A program made the translations under genes and the position numbers. The notes below the pieces were generated by a model. It searched no databases. It was not told where the DNA came from and saw only the letters and a program-made list of their open reading frames with translations. 64,000 nt of DNA from JAEULH01 sp034382075 (GTDB lineage: Bacteria > Pseudomonadota > Alphaproteobacteria > Rhodospirillales > Defluviicoccaceae): positions 1 through 64,000 of the forward strand of contig JAXMOZ010000002.1 of the NCBI GenBank assembly GCA_034382075.1. Reading direction: 5' to 3'. Below are positions 37,029-47,808 of the stretch, piece after piece. How positions within the stretch are numbered: the stretch's first letter is position 1; each line of letters begins with the position of its first letter.

Positions 37029-37952
37029 ATGGCGACGGACGAACAGCGGGACGGCTTCGCGCCGATCCTGATCTGGACCCGGTTCAGCCTGGTCAACAAG
37101 AACGTCAGCGCCAGGAGTTGGCAGATCGGCAGAGGCGTCGCGCCCGAGGAGTACATCCGCTCGGTGGTCGAAGACGAAAGCCGCCTCCGGCCCAGGGCGC
37201 AGATCTTCTTCCGCCATACGCTGCCGAACATCGACGCGGCGTTCCAAGCCAACCCTGCGATCCGTCATGTCGCCGCCGCCTCCGACAGGCTGCCCGGCTG
37301 GCTGCTGGGCGAACTCGACGCGGCCGCGGCCAGGTATCCCTGGTTCCATGTGCTCAAGGTCGGTTACGAGGACGACTTTGATTGGCGATCGGCGCTTCAG
37401 CCGACGCTTCTTTCCCTGGCGGGCGCGTGTTGCCGCGACGCGTTCGTCGTCGCGAGCTGCCGGCTCGACGATGACGACGTCCTGGCGCCGGCGTTCTTCG
37501 AGGCCCTCGGCGAATACATCAAGCCGCAGTTCAAGAGCTTCTGCGTTTCGTTCAGCAGGGGGTTCTGCGGCGTCTGGGACGAGGGCGCGGCGGCCTACAC
37601 GGCCTTCTACACCTGGAAGTTCCCGATGAACGCCATGGGCCTTTCCTACATCGGCGAGTACGACGCCGCGGAGAGGGAGTGGCGGACCCCGTACTGGTCG
37701 CTTCCCGGGGCGCACGAGCAGGTGGACGAGCGGGTCCCGACGATCCTCGACGGGCGCAGACGACTGTTCATCCGCTCCCTGCACGGCAGCAACGACGTCG
37801 ACCTGGACGATGCGGGCTCTCCGAAGCCGCCGTCAGCCTTGCGGCGGCTGTTCCTGCGCGGCTCCAAGGAGGACGACAATCTGCGCAAGATCCTGAAGAA
37901 GAGCGAGGCCGCCGACATCGGCGAGGTCAGGGCGATCTTCGTCACGATCTGA
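37029..37952 (+). CDS. Putative rhamnosyltransferase-type glycosyltransferase
   Basis: A 307-residue protein resembling the putative rhamnosyltransferase family (PF11316). Seen: PILIWTRFSLVN at the N-terminus, the acidic motif ASCRLDDDDVLAPAFF, which would bind the nucleotide-sugar metal, and SFSRGFCGVWDEG. It starts 5 nt after the CoxG-like gene, so the two are probably co-transcribed. Acceptor and sugar are unknown. Confidence 0.75.
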   Translation: MATDEQRDGFAPILIWTRFSLVNKNVSARSWQIGRGVAPEEYIRSVVEDESRLRPRAQIFFRHTLPNIDAAFQANPAIRHVAAASDRLPGWLLGELDAAAARYPWFHVLKVGYEDDFDWRSALQPTLLSLAGACCRDAFVVASCRLDDDDVLAPAFFEALGEYIKPQFKSFCVSFSRGFCGVWDEGAAAYTAFYTWKFPMNAMGLSYIGEYDAAEREWRTPYWSLPGAHEQVDERVPTILDGRRRLFIRSLHGSNDVDLDDAGSPKPPSALRRLFLRGSKEDDNLRKILKKSEAADIGEVRAIFVTI

Positions 37953-37976
37953 CCCGGCATCGCCGCCGGCCAGGGG

Positions 37977-38060
37977 GTTATGGTGACCTCCCCCCTTCTC
38001 CACCTGATCCAGAAAAGCGCTCAGCGTGTTCTTCGCTTCCAAAGCAACAAACTCAGCCAT
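37977..38060 (-). pseudogene. Phd/YefM-type antitoxin N-terminal remnant
   Basis: Reading from ATG 38060: MAEFVALEAKNTLSAFLDQVEKGG, the N-terminus of a Phd/YefM (AbrB-independent) antitoxin. The family's next residues (EVTIT) are present at 37991-37977 but out of frame after a G-run, and the rest is missing. No toxin gene is nearby. It lies against the 3' end of the rhamnosyltransferase-like gene, so it looks like a decayed fragment. Confidence 0.55.
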
Positions 38061-38126
38061 TTGATCGCCATCCAACCGCTCTCTGGGACTCTAGAGCGGA
38101 TTGCGACCCCGCCAGAAACAAAACTG

Positions 38127-38212
38127 CGTCATCGCGAGCCGCGTAGCGGCGTGGCGATCCAGTACACGGTTCACTGGATTGCTTCGGAGGCTTACGCCTC
38201 CTCGCAATGACG
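38127..38212. repeat. Interspersed palindromic repeat, family A, copy 3
   Basis: It runs from CGTCATCGCGAGCCGCG to CTCGCAATGACG with inner GTGGCGATCCAG and CACTGGATTGCTTCG. It is nearly identical to 16893-16979 and is the reverse orientation of 718-803. The outer 12-nt ends pair except at one or two positions. Confidence 0.85.
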
Positions 38213-38293
38213 ACCGTGTTTATAGTTCGACTTGAGCACGAATTGCTTTAGCTTACCGGCGACTGAACGCAAGCAGGCTGCACGGGAAGCTGC

Positions 38294-39160
38294 TCACCTC
38301 AGCACCACCGTCTTCGCCCCGTTGAGCAGCACCCGGTGCTCGATATGGAAGCGGACGGCGCGCGCCAGCACTACGTTCTCGATGTCGCGGCCGACCATGG
38401 CGAGCTGATCGGGACCGTAGGTGTGATCGACCCGTTCGACCGCCTGCTCGATGATCGGCCCCTCGTCGAGATCGGCGGTGATGTAGTGGGCGGTGGCGCC
38501 GATCAGCTTCACCCCCCTGGCATGGGCCTGGTGGTACGGCCGCTGGCCCTTGAACCCAGGCAGGAACGAGTGGTGGATGTTGATGCAGCGCCCGCGCAAC
38601 CGCTCGCAGCTTGCCGGGGTCAGGATCTGCATGTAGCGGGCGAGCACCACCAGGTCGATCTCGAGTTCGTCGACCAGGCGCAGCACCGCCGCCTCCTGGT
38701 CGCGGCGGGTCTCGGCCGTCACCGGCAGGTGATAGAAGGCAATGCCGTGCCACTCGGCCAGCGGCGCCAAGTCCGGATGATTGGAGACGACCGCCGGGAT
38801 CTCCGCGCAGAGATCGCCGGTGCGGTAGCGGTAGAGCAGGTCGTTCAGGCAGTGGTCGGCCTTGGAGACCATGATCATCAGCCGCGCCTTCCGGCCGGCG
38901 TCGTGCAGCCCCCAGACCATGTCGAAGCGCGCGGCGATGCGCGAGAACGCATGGGTGAAGGCAGGCGCGGAGGCGGTGCCCGCGGCCGTGCGGAACACGG
39001 TGCGCATGAAGAAGCGCTCGGTGATGGGATCGCCGTAGTGGGTCGACTCGGTGATGAAGGCGTCCTGGCCGGCGAGGAAGCCGGAGACGGCGGCGACGAT
39101 GCCGACGCCGTCCGGGCACGAGATGGTGAGGATGTAGTGGCGATGATCCATTGCGGTCAT
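38294..39160 (-). CDS. purU: Formyltetrahydrofolate deformylase
   Basis: A 288-residue enzyme that hydrolyses 10-formyl-THF to formate and THF. It has an N-terminal ACT domain (YILTISCPDGVGIVAAVSGFL) and a C-terminal formyltransferase-fold domain. The catalytic-site segments are INIHHSFLPGFKG and ATAHYITADLDEGPIIEQ (Asn, His and Asp of the family). A start at 39151 (MDHRHY) is also possible. Confidence 0.96.
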   Translation of the reverse strand: MTAMDHRHYILTISCPDGVGIVAAVSGFLAGQDAFITESTHYGDPITERFFMRTVFRTAAGTASAPAFTHAFSRIAARFDMVWGLHDAGRKARLMIMVSKADHCLNDLLYRYRTGDLCAEIPAVVSNHPDLAPLAEWHGIAFYHLPVTAETRRDQEAAVLRLVDELEIDLVVLARYMQILTPASCERLRGRCINIHHSFLPGFKGQRPYHQAHARGVKLIGATAHYITADLDEGPIIEQAVERVDHTYGPDQLAMVGRDIENVVLARAVRFHIEHRVLLNGAKTVVLR

Positions 39161-39366
39161 ACGTATTCGGAAGGCTTGAGGCAGCCCGGGGCGGGGTTCG
39201 CTCGGGGCGCGGCGGAGGTCGCTTTAGGAGAGGATCTTGCATGCAAGATCTTAGCCCGGGCGAACCCGAGCCGCCCGCCCAAGGCTGGAAGGCTCTGCGT
39301 TCTTTACGCTTTTCGCACCGGCGAAAAAAGTGTATCGGGACGCCTGCATAACGGTGGGGACAGCGA

Positions 39367-40104
39367 ATGGATGGCGGTATCGACACCCGCTCCGCCTCGG
39401 CGCACGAGGCAGATGGACCTCAGCTGCCAGATTATCTCGTCAAAACCTACACCTGGGCATACCTCAAACCGTCGAGCCTGCTGCTCCTCGACAACACGTT
39501 CGTCGTCACCGCGATCCTCTGGGGCAACCTCAATCGCCTGATCCGGGTCAACTGCGCCGAGCTGAAGCCGGGGCAGCGGGTGTTGCAGGCGGCGAGCGTC
39601 TACGGCCGCTATTCCTCGGACCTTGCCGCCGCCCTGGGTCCATCCGGCCGCCTCGACGTGATCGACATTGCGCCGCTGCAGGTCGCCCATTGCCGGCGCA
39701 AGCTCGCCGCCTTCCCGCAGGCGCGGGTCCGCCTCGCCGACGCGGCCAAGCCCGGCGGCGGCACCTATGACGCCGTGTGCTGCTTTTTTCTCCTTCACGA
39801 GATCCCCGACGACCACAAAAGCAAGGTCGTCGACGCCCTGCTGGCTGCGGTGCCGCCTGGAGGCAAGGTCGTCTTCACCGACTATCACCAGGCCAAGGGC
39901 TGGCACCCGCTGCGCTGGCCGATGCACCTGGTCTTCCGGCTCCTCGAGCCGTTTGCGCTCGGCCTGATCGAGCGCGAAATCCCAGACTTCGCCAGCGAGC
40001 GAGACGACTTCCACTGGCGGAAGACGACCTTCTTCGGCGGACTGTATCAGAAGGTGGTTGCCGAACGGCGCCTGCCGCCGGCCCTGTCCGAGGCGGCGGA
40101 GTAG
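39367..40104 (+). CDS. rquA: RquA-like methyltransferase-fold enzyme (rhodoquinone biosynthesis)
   Basis: A 245-residue protein of the methyltransferase fold. Its features match RquA better than UbiE/UbiG. These are YLVKTYTWAYLKPSSLLLLD, AILWGN, a non-canonical motif I (VLQAASVYGRYSS in place of the usual acidic-xGxGxG), LDVIDIAPLQVAHCRRKL, FFLLHEIPDDHK, KVVFTDYHQ, and WHPLRWPMH...LEPFALGLIEREI. RquA converts ubiquinone to rhodoquinone, the low-potential quinone used for anaerobic fumarate reduction. The assignment rests on motif recall, not a search. It is convergent with sixA. Confidence 0.65.
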   Translation: MDGGIDTRSASAHEADGPQLPDYLVKTYTWAYLKPSSLLLLDNTFVVTAILWGNLNRLIRVNCAELKPGQRVLQAASVYGRYSSDLAAALGPSGRLDVIDIAPLQVAHCRRKLAAFPQARVRLADAAKPGGGTYDAVCCFFLLHEIPDDHKSKVVDALLAAVPPGGKVVFTDYHQAKGWHPLRWPMHLVFRLLEPFALGLIEREIPDFASERDDFHWRKTTFFGGLYQKVVAERRLPPALSEAAE

Positions 40105-40111
40105 CCGGGCC

Positions 40112-40633
40112 TCAAGCCTCCAGCAGATCGGCGGCGACGACGAAGGCGTCGAGGACGGCGCCGCCCGGGGTGAGGTCGTGCCAGGTGTCGATGTCGGCGT
40201 TGAGCGTCGCCAGCGCCCCGGTCGGGAACTTGCGCGCGAGCTTCCCCCGCGCCGCCTCGTCGCCGCCCTGGGTCAGCATCCGCGCCAGCATCTCCAGGCC
40301 CGGGTTGTGGCCGATGATCATCACCGAGGCGAGGCTGTCGCTGAGCCGATGGATGCGGCCCAGGAGCGTGTGCGCCTCCGCGAGATAGATCGCCTGCTCG
40401 AAGCGCACCGGCAGCGCCACCGGCAGCCGCCGCTGGACGCGCTCCAGCGTCTCGCGGGTGCGCCTGGAAGGCGAGCACAGCACCTGCGCCGGCGAGATCG
40501 ACAGCCGCTGCAGGTGATCGCCCATGGCCTTGGCGGCGCGCCGGCCGCGTTTGTTCAGCGGCCGGTCGAAGTCCTCCAGCGAGGCGTCCTTCCAGCTCGA
40601 CTTGGCGTGGCGCAGGAGATAGAGCGTCTTCAC
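40112..40633 (-). CDS. sixA: SixA-type phosphohistidine phosphatase
   Basis: A 173-residue histidine phosphatase superfamily protein. It has the catalytic RHG-type motif LYLLRHAKSSW at the N-terminus, LNKRGRRAA, LCSPSRRTRET, and the second catalytic His in MIIGHNPGLEML. SixA dephosphorylates phosphohistidine on HPt/PTS proteins. It lies downstream of ppk1 on the same strand, separated by a repeat block of ~190 nt. Confidence 0.92.
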   Translation of the reverse strand: MKTLYLLRHAKSSWKDASLEDFDRPLNKRGRRAAKAMGDHLQRLSISPAQVLCSPSRRTRETLERVQRRLPVALPVRFEQAIYLAEAHTLLGRIHRLSDSLASVMIIGHNPGLEMLARMLTQGGDEAARGKLARKFPTGALATLNADIDTWHDLTPGGAVLDAFVVAADLLEA

Positions 40634-40666
40634 CGGCCGGCCCCGGCAGCCCGGCGGATCGGACCG

Positions 40667-40773
40667 CCCTCACCCTCCCGCTTCGCGGGTCCCTCCCTCT
40701 CCCGCCGCGCGGGCGAGGGCCCGGCCGCGCGTCTCCCTCTCCCGCGCTGCGGGAGAGGGTCGGGGTGAGGGCC
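40667..40773. repeat. Hairpin repeat, family B, copy 4 (double unit)
   Basis: It contains CCGCCCTCACCCTCCCGCTT, then two CTCTCCCGC/GCGGGxGAGGG stems, and ends GGGAGAGGGTCGGGGTGAGG. The tail is the same as in copy 1 at 993-1013. It lies between ppk1 and sixA. Confidence 0.75.
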
Positions 40774-40824
40774 ACTCGCGCACTTCGCGCCGCCTGTCGG
40801 TGTTCCCGGTCCCACGGTGCCCCC

Positions 40825-43151
<2,327 letters not shown>

Positions 43152-43155
<4 letters not shown>

Positions 43156-44795
43156 ATCCTCTCTCGCTTGCGCATCGCCTTGACGCTGTCGAGTTCCTGC
43201 TGCTCCAGGCCGGCCGAGAGCCGCTCGTTGATGGTGGTGAGCACCTTCAGCCGGGCGAAGCGCTTGTCGTTCCCCTCGACCAGGGTCCACGGCGCCCGGC
43301 TCGTGCTGGTGCGCTCGACCATGTCGTTGACCGCAAGCTCGTAGTCGTCCCAGCGCTCGCGGTTGCGCCAGTCCTCGTCAGTGAGCTTCCAGCGCTTGTA
43401 CGGGGTATCGCGGCGCTCCTCGAAGCGGCGGAGCTGCTCGTCGTTGCTGACGTGGATCCAGAACTTGCAGAGCACGATGCCGTGGCCGACGAGCTGCTCC
43501 TCGAAGTCGCGGATCTCGGAATAGGCGCGCCGCCACTCCGGCTCGCCGGCGTAGCCCTCCACCCGCTCGACCAGCACCCGGCCGTACCAGCTTCGGTCGA
43601 AGATCGTGACCCGCCCCGCCCGCGAGAGGTGCCGCCAGAAGCGCCACAGGTAGTGATGCGCGCTCTCCTCGTCCGTGGGCGCGGCAATCGGAATGACCTG
43701 GAAGTCGCGTGCATCCAGCGCCGCGGTGATCCTGCGGATGATACCGCCTTTGCCGGCGGCGTCCCAGCCCTCGAAGACCAGGATGGTGGAGACGCCGAGC
43801 TGCTTCGCCTTGCGGCAGTTCTGGTTGAGGGTCCCCTGGCAGGCCTCGAGCTTCTTGCCGTACTCCTTCTTGTCGACAGCCTGGGTCATGTCGAGCCGGC
43901 TCAGGATGGTCACCCGCGGCAGGCGAATGACCTGCTGCGTCGGCGCCTGTGCGTCTTCGCCTCCGACCGTCTCGCTCGCCGGCTCGCCGCTGGGGGTCAC
44001 GCCGTCTGCCGGCCGAGACACGACCTTGGCGCCAGCCTGGTCGCGCCGCTCCTTGATCTCGCTGGCGAGGCGGCGGTGGATCTCCACCTCCTCGAGGTGC
44101 TTGATGGTGCTCTCCAACAGCAGGTTGCCGACGGTGACGCTGCGGTAGCGCTTGTCGTAGCCCTCGACGATGTGCCACTGCGCCCGGCCGGTGGATGTGC
44201 GCATGATCACCTGCTCGGCGGCGGCGACGAAGCCGTCGTACATGTGCCAGTGGTCCCAGTCGGTCTGGGTCACGCGCCAGCGGGTCAGCGGGTTCTTCTC
44301 CAGGGCGGCGAGACGCTCCTTCTGCGCCTCCTTGCCGAGGTGCATCCAGAACTTGATGATCAAGGCGTCGTCGTCGGCGAGGTCGCGCTCGAAGGCGACG
44401 ATCCGCTCCAGGTCCTCGTCGAACTCGGCCTCGCTGGCGCGGCCATGGACCCGGTCGAGGATCGGCCGCGAGTACCAGCAGCTCAGGAACATGCCGATCC
44501 GCCCGCGCGGCGGCAGGTCACGCCAGTAGCGCCAATACTCCGGGCGCTCGGCCATCTCGTCCGAGGGAGAGCCATAGGCGCGGGTGCTCAGCCAGCGCGG
44601 ATCCATCCACTCGTTGAGCAGGTTGATGGTTTCGCTCTTGCCGGCGCCGTCGACGCCGCCGAAGACGATGATCACCGGAAAGGGCGCCGCCCGCAGCCGC
44701 TGCTGCACCGCAAGCAGCTCCGAGCGCAGCACCTCGACGGTTTTGTGATAGTCCTCCTTCGGGAGCGTCTTGCCGAGCTCGGCGGTCCGAAACAT
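43152..44795 (-). CDS. pap: Polyphosphate:AMP phosphotransferase (two-domain PPK2)
   Basis: A 547-residue protein with two PPK2 domains in tandem. The first has the P-loop VFGGVDGAGKSETINLL and WYSRPI. The second has FEGWDAAGKGGIIRR and FDRSWYGRVLVERVEGY. Two-domain PPK2 proteins (class II, PAP) phosphorylate AMP to ADP with polyphosphate. The linker (~260-300) is Pro/Gln-rich. It overlaps ppk1 by 4 nt, so synthesis and use of polyphosphate are translationally coupled. Confidence 0.95.
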
Positions 44796-44939
44796 TTCTG
44801 CCGTCCTCCCCGTCCCGCTGTGCTACATGACGCCGCGCTGACCGGGCTTCTGCCCGACGTTGCGGTCTAATGGCGCCGGCGCGTCGCCGGATCGGCGGTG
44901 CCGGTCGATCGACCTGCCCCGGCTGATATCGAGCGAGCC

Positions 44940-46484
44940 ATGAGCAACCACAAGGAACGCGCGCCAGACGCGGTTGAGGCAGAGGCAGCGCATCAGGCAT
45001 CACCGCCGCGCATCGGCGTCGTCGATATCGGCTCCAACACGGTGCGGCTGGTAGTCTACGATGTGCCCAACCGTTTGCCGATCCCCATTTTCAACGAGAA
45101 AAGCCAGTGCGCGCTGGGCCTCGGCCTCGGCCAGAGCGGCCGGCTGAACCCCAAGGGCACCGCCGAGGCGAGGCGCAGCCTGGTCCGCTTCGTCAAGCTG
45201 GCGAAGGCCATGGACGTGGGCCGCCTGGAGCTGGTCGGCACCGCCGCGGTGCGCGACGCCGCCGACGGCGCCGAGTTCGTCCGCCGGGTCGAGGCCGAAT
45301 GCGGCGTCGCCGTCCACGTGCTGAGCGGCGCCGAGGAGGCGCGGCTCGCTGCGGTCGGTCTGATCAACGGCGTGCCCGACGCCGACGGGGTGCTGGGCGA
45401 CCTGGGCGGCGGCAGCCTCGATCTGGTGAGCCTCGGCCGGGGCGAGGTCGGCACCTACGCCACCCTGCCGCTCGGGCATCTGCGCCTGCGCGAGCGCGCC
45501 AACGGCAGCCTGGAGAAGGCCCGGGCGGCCGTGGCCGAGGATCTGGCCAAGGTCGGCTGGCTCGGCGAGACCAACGGCCGCAGGCTCTACGCCATCGGCG
45601 GCTCCTGGCGGGCGCTGGCGCGCATCTTCATCGAGCAGATCCGTCACCCGCTGCACGTCATCGACAACTTCGAGCTCGGCTTCTTCGACGCGCTGCGCCT
45701 GGCCGGGCTGGTTGCGGGCCTGAGCCAGCCGACGCTGGCCGAGCTCGGCAACATCGATGCCAAGCGGCTCGAGACCCTGCCCTACGCCGCTCTCGCCCTC
45801 GCCGTGCTGCTGGAGCAGGCGCGCCCGGCCAGGGTCGTCTTCTCCGCCTTCGGAATGCGCGAGGGGCAGATGCTGGAGCTGCTGCCGGCGTCGCTGCGCC
45901 GCCAGGATCCCCTGATCAGCGCCTGCGAAAGCCACGCCGAGCGCGCCGGCCGCTTCGCCATGCACGGCCAGGAGATCCTCGACTGGATGACGCCGCTGTT
46001 TTCGGGCGAGGGCGAAGACGCGCAAAGGCTCAGGCTGGCGAGCTGCCTGCTCAGCGACATCGGCTGGAACGAGCACCCCGATTACCGCGCCGCCCACGCG
46101 GTGCTGAGGGTGCTGCGGCTGCCCTACCCCGGGCTCACCCACGCCGATCGGGTCGAACTCGCCCTCGCCGTCCTGGTCCGCTACGGCGGCCAGGCCACCG
46201 ATGCGGCGCTGAAGGACCACCTTTGCCTCCTCGACGACGCGCGGATGAGCCGGGCCAGGATCACCGGCCTCGCCCTGCGGCTGGCGCAGACGCTTTCCGG
46301 CGGCGCCCCAGGCCTGCTCCGCCGGACCCGGCTCGCGCGCGACGAGAAGCGGCTCAGCCTGCAGATCCCCAAGGACGGCGCCGTGTTCCTCAGCGAGGCG
46401 GTGGAGCGGAGGCTGAACCGCCTCGCCCGCGCCCTCGGCCTCAAGCCGCAGATCGTCGAGCTCGGCGAACTCGCCGACGCCTGA
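44940..46484 (+). CDS. ppx: Exopolyphosphatase / Ppx-GppA phosphatase
   Basis: A 514-residue actin-like ATPase-fold phosphatase that degrades polyphosphate or hydrolyses pppGpp. Seen: GVVDIGSNTVRLVVYD, LVGTAAVRDAADGAEF, VLSGAEEARLAAVGL, and GDLGGGSLDLVSL. The C-terminal HD-like domain follows. The start at 44940 (MSNHKER) is the family-like choice. It is divergent from pap-ppk1, with a shared promoter region at 44796-44939. Confidence 0.95.
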   Translation: MSNHKERAPDAVEAEAAHQASPPRIGVVDIGSNTVRLVVYDVPNRLPIPIFNEKSQCALGLGLGQSGRLNPKGTAEARRSLVRFVKLAKAMDVGRLELVGTAAVRDAADGAEFVRRVEAECGVAVHVLSGAEEARLAAVGLINGVPDADGVLGDLGGGSLDLVSLGRGEVGTYATLPLGHLRLRERANGSLEKARAAVAEDLAKVGWLGETNGRRLYAIGGSWRALARIFIEQIRHPLHVIDNFELGFFDALRLAGLVAGLSQPTLAELGNIDAKRLETLPYAALALAVLLEQARPARVVFSAFGMREGQMLELLPASLRRQDPLISACESHAERAGRFAMHGQEILDWMTPLFSGEGEDAQRLRLASCLLSDIGWNEHPDYRAAHAVLRVLRLPYPGLTHADRVELALAVLVRYGGQATDAALKDHLCLLDDARMSRARITGLALRLAQTLSGGAPGLLRRTRLARDEKRLSLQIPKDGAVFLSEAVERRLNRLARALGLKPQIVELGELADA

Positions 46485-46559
46485 GGGCGGGGGCGGCCGC
46501 CGCGGTCCGCCGGTCCCCGGTGGCGAGCGGCCCTGCCGCGGCTGTGCTAAGATCGCCGG

Positions 46560-46874
46560 ATGCAGACGACGCACGGCGTCCCGGAGGAGTTGCTGCAAGC
46601 GGTTGTGGATTACTTCGATCCGCAGCGGGTGATCCTGTTCGGCAGCCGCGCCCGCGGCGACGGGGGCGAGGACAGCGACATCGACCTCCTCGTCGTCGTC
46701 GTCGACGACACCCCGGCGGAGAAGCTTTCATCGGAGGCGCTGTGGCGGGTGCGCGACGGCCACTCCGGCGCGTTGGACCTCATGGCCTGCCGGTCGAGCA
46801 CGCTGGAGCGGCGGGCGCGGGCCATCGGCTCGTTCGCGCATACCCTGCTGCGGCGAGGGCAAGGTGGTCTATGA
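46560..46874 (+). CDS. MNT-type nucleotidyltransferase (MntA-like antitoxin)
   Basis: A 104-residue minimal nucleotidyltransferase. The signature is ILFGSRARGDGGEDSDIDLLVVV, with catalytic Asp residues D40 and D42. In HEPN-MNT toxin-antitoxin modules such proteins neutralise the HEPN RNase, in characterised cases by AMPylation. The stop overlaps the ATG of the next, HEPN, gene. This tight coupling supports the module call. Confidence 0.85.
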   Translation: MQTTHGVPEELLQAVVDYFDPQRVILFGSRARGDGGEDSDIDLLVVVVDDTPAEKLSSEALWRVRDGHSGALDLMACRSSTLERRARAIGSFAHTLLRRGQGGL

Positions 46875-47686
46875 ACGGCGATGACGCGAACCAGGACGCC
46901 ATCCAGTGGGAGGAAGCGAGGCGGTGGTTCGCCAGAGCCGATGATGATCTGGCGGCAGCCCGGCTCCTGCTGGATGCGCAGCCCGCAATCGTTCGCTTGG
47001 CCGCCTTTCACTGCCAGCAGGCGGCCGAGAAGCTCCTCAAGGGCCTGCTCATCGCGGCCCGCATGACGGCGCCGAAGTCTCACGACCTCGCGGCACTCGC
47101 GCCCGGTGTGACGGCGGCTTTTCCGGCGGTCACGGAGATCGTCGGGGCACTGCGTCGGCTGGGCTCCTGGTATGTCGCCGCCCGTTATCCCGACGTGGAG
47201 GAGATCGAAGCAGCGCTCGTCGAGAAGAGCTCGTCAGCGCAGCTGTCTAAACGAGCGTCCTCAAAGCTTGAAATGCTTCACGAAGACTACGGCTTCTGCG
47301 ACGGCGCCTCGATCCCGTTAGTGATGGACCACACAGGCAGCGCACGGCTGTGGACCTTCGCGGGATCCGCGGTGAATGAGTCACTCAGGTGCGCTATCGC
47401 GCGTCGTGGCGGTGCGATCAAGGGGTCCGACAACTTCTCGATCTCGTTGAAAAGCTCATGCGGCGCCTCGACGTCCGATCTGCTGGCTCGCCTGGACGTC
47501 GCTGACTGCCGTCCTTCCCTACCACCAGGCATGGAGGAGGCGCTCAAGTTTTCAGTGTGCGTGCCACCTGACGAAAAGGAGCAAATTCTCACAGAACGAC
47601 TTCGCGACGTACGCGGGATCGGGGAGACCCTCCTGCGCCCCCTGCGCGTGATCCGCTTAGACGGCAGGGCGACCGGAAAAGGATAA
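46871..47686 (+). CDS. HEPN domain protein fused in frame to a helicase C-terminal remnant
   Basis: 271 residues, about twice the usual HEPN length. Residues ~12-115 are a HEPN domain of the MNT-associated type (EARRWFARADDDLAAARLLLD, FHCQQAAEKLLKGLL, SWYVAARYPDV). The last HEPN helix is missing. From about residue 120 (genome ~47230) the sequence reads like the end of a DEAD/DEAH (Lhr-like) helicase: LSKRASSKLEMLHEDYGF, ARLWTFAGSAVNESLRCAI, DNFSISL, ALKFSVCVPPDEKEQILTERLRDVRG. A deletion probably joined the two. Whether the chimera is functional is unknown. Confidence 0.65.
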   Translation: MNGDDANQDAIQWEEARRWFARADDDLAAARLLLDAQPAIVRLAAFHCQQAAEKLLKGLLIAARMTAPKSHDLAALAPGVTAAFPAVTEIVGALRRLGSWYVAARYPDVEEIEAALVEKSSSAQLSKRASSKLEMLHEDYGFCDGASIPLVMDHTGSARLWTFAGSAVNESLRCAIARRGGAIKGSDNFSISLKSSCGASTSDLLARLDVADCRPSLPPGMEEALKFSVCVPPDEKEQILTERLRDVRGIGETLLRPLRVIRLDGRATGKG

Positions 47687-47808
47687 TCCGTAACACCGCA
47701 GCCTGCACAAGCATGGATGCGCAACTTCGCTACAACCTGCTCCATGTTTGATCAAGCCGAGGTAGATCAAGCCTTGACACAGTTAGACCACCCGACCTTT
47801 GTGCACTG
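47687..47808. other. Short spacer before the TIR gene
   Basis: 122 nt with lower G+C than the flanks. It contains a near-direct repeat around GATCAAGCC (47750, 47765). No gene is seen. A promoter for the TIR-SLOG pair would be expected here, with TTGACA at 47774 as a possible -35, but no clear -10 follows at the right distance. Confidence 0.3.
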
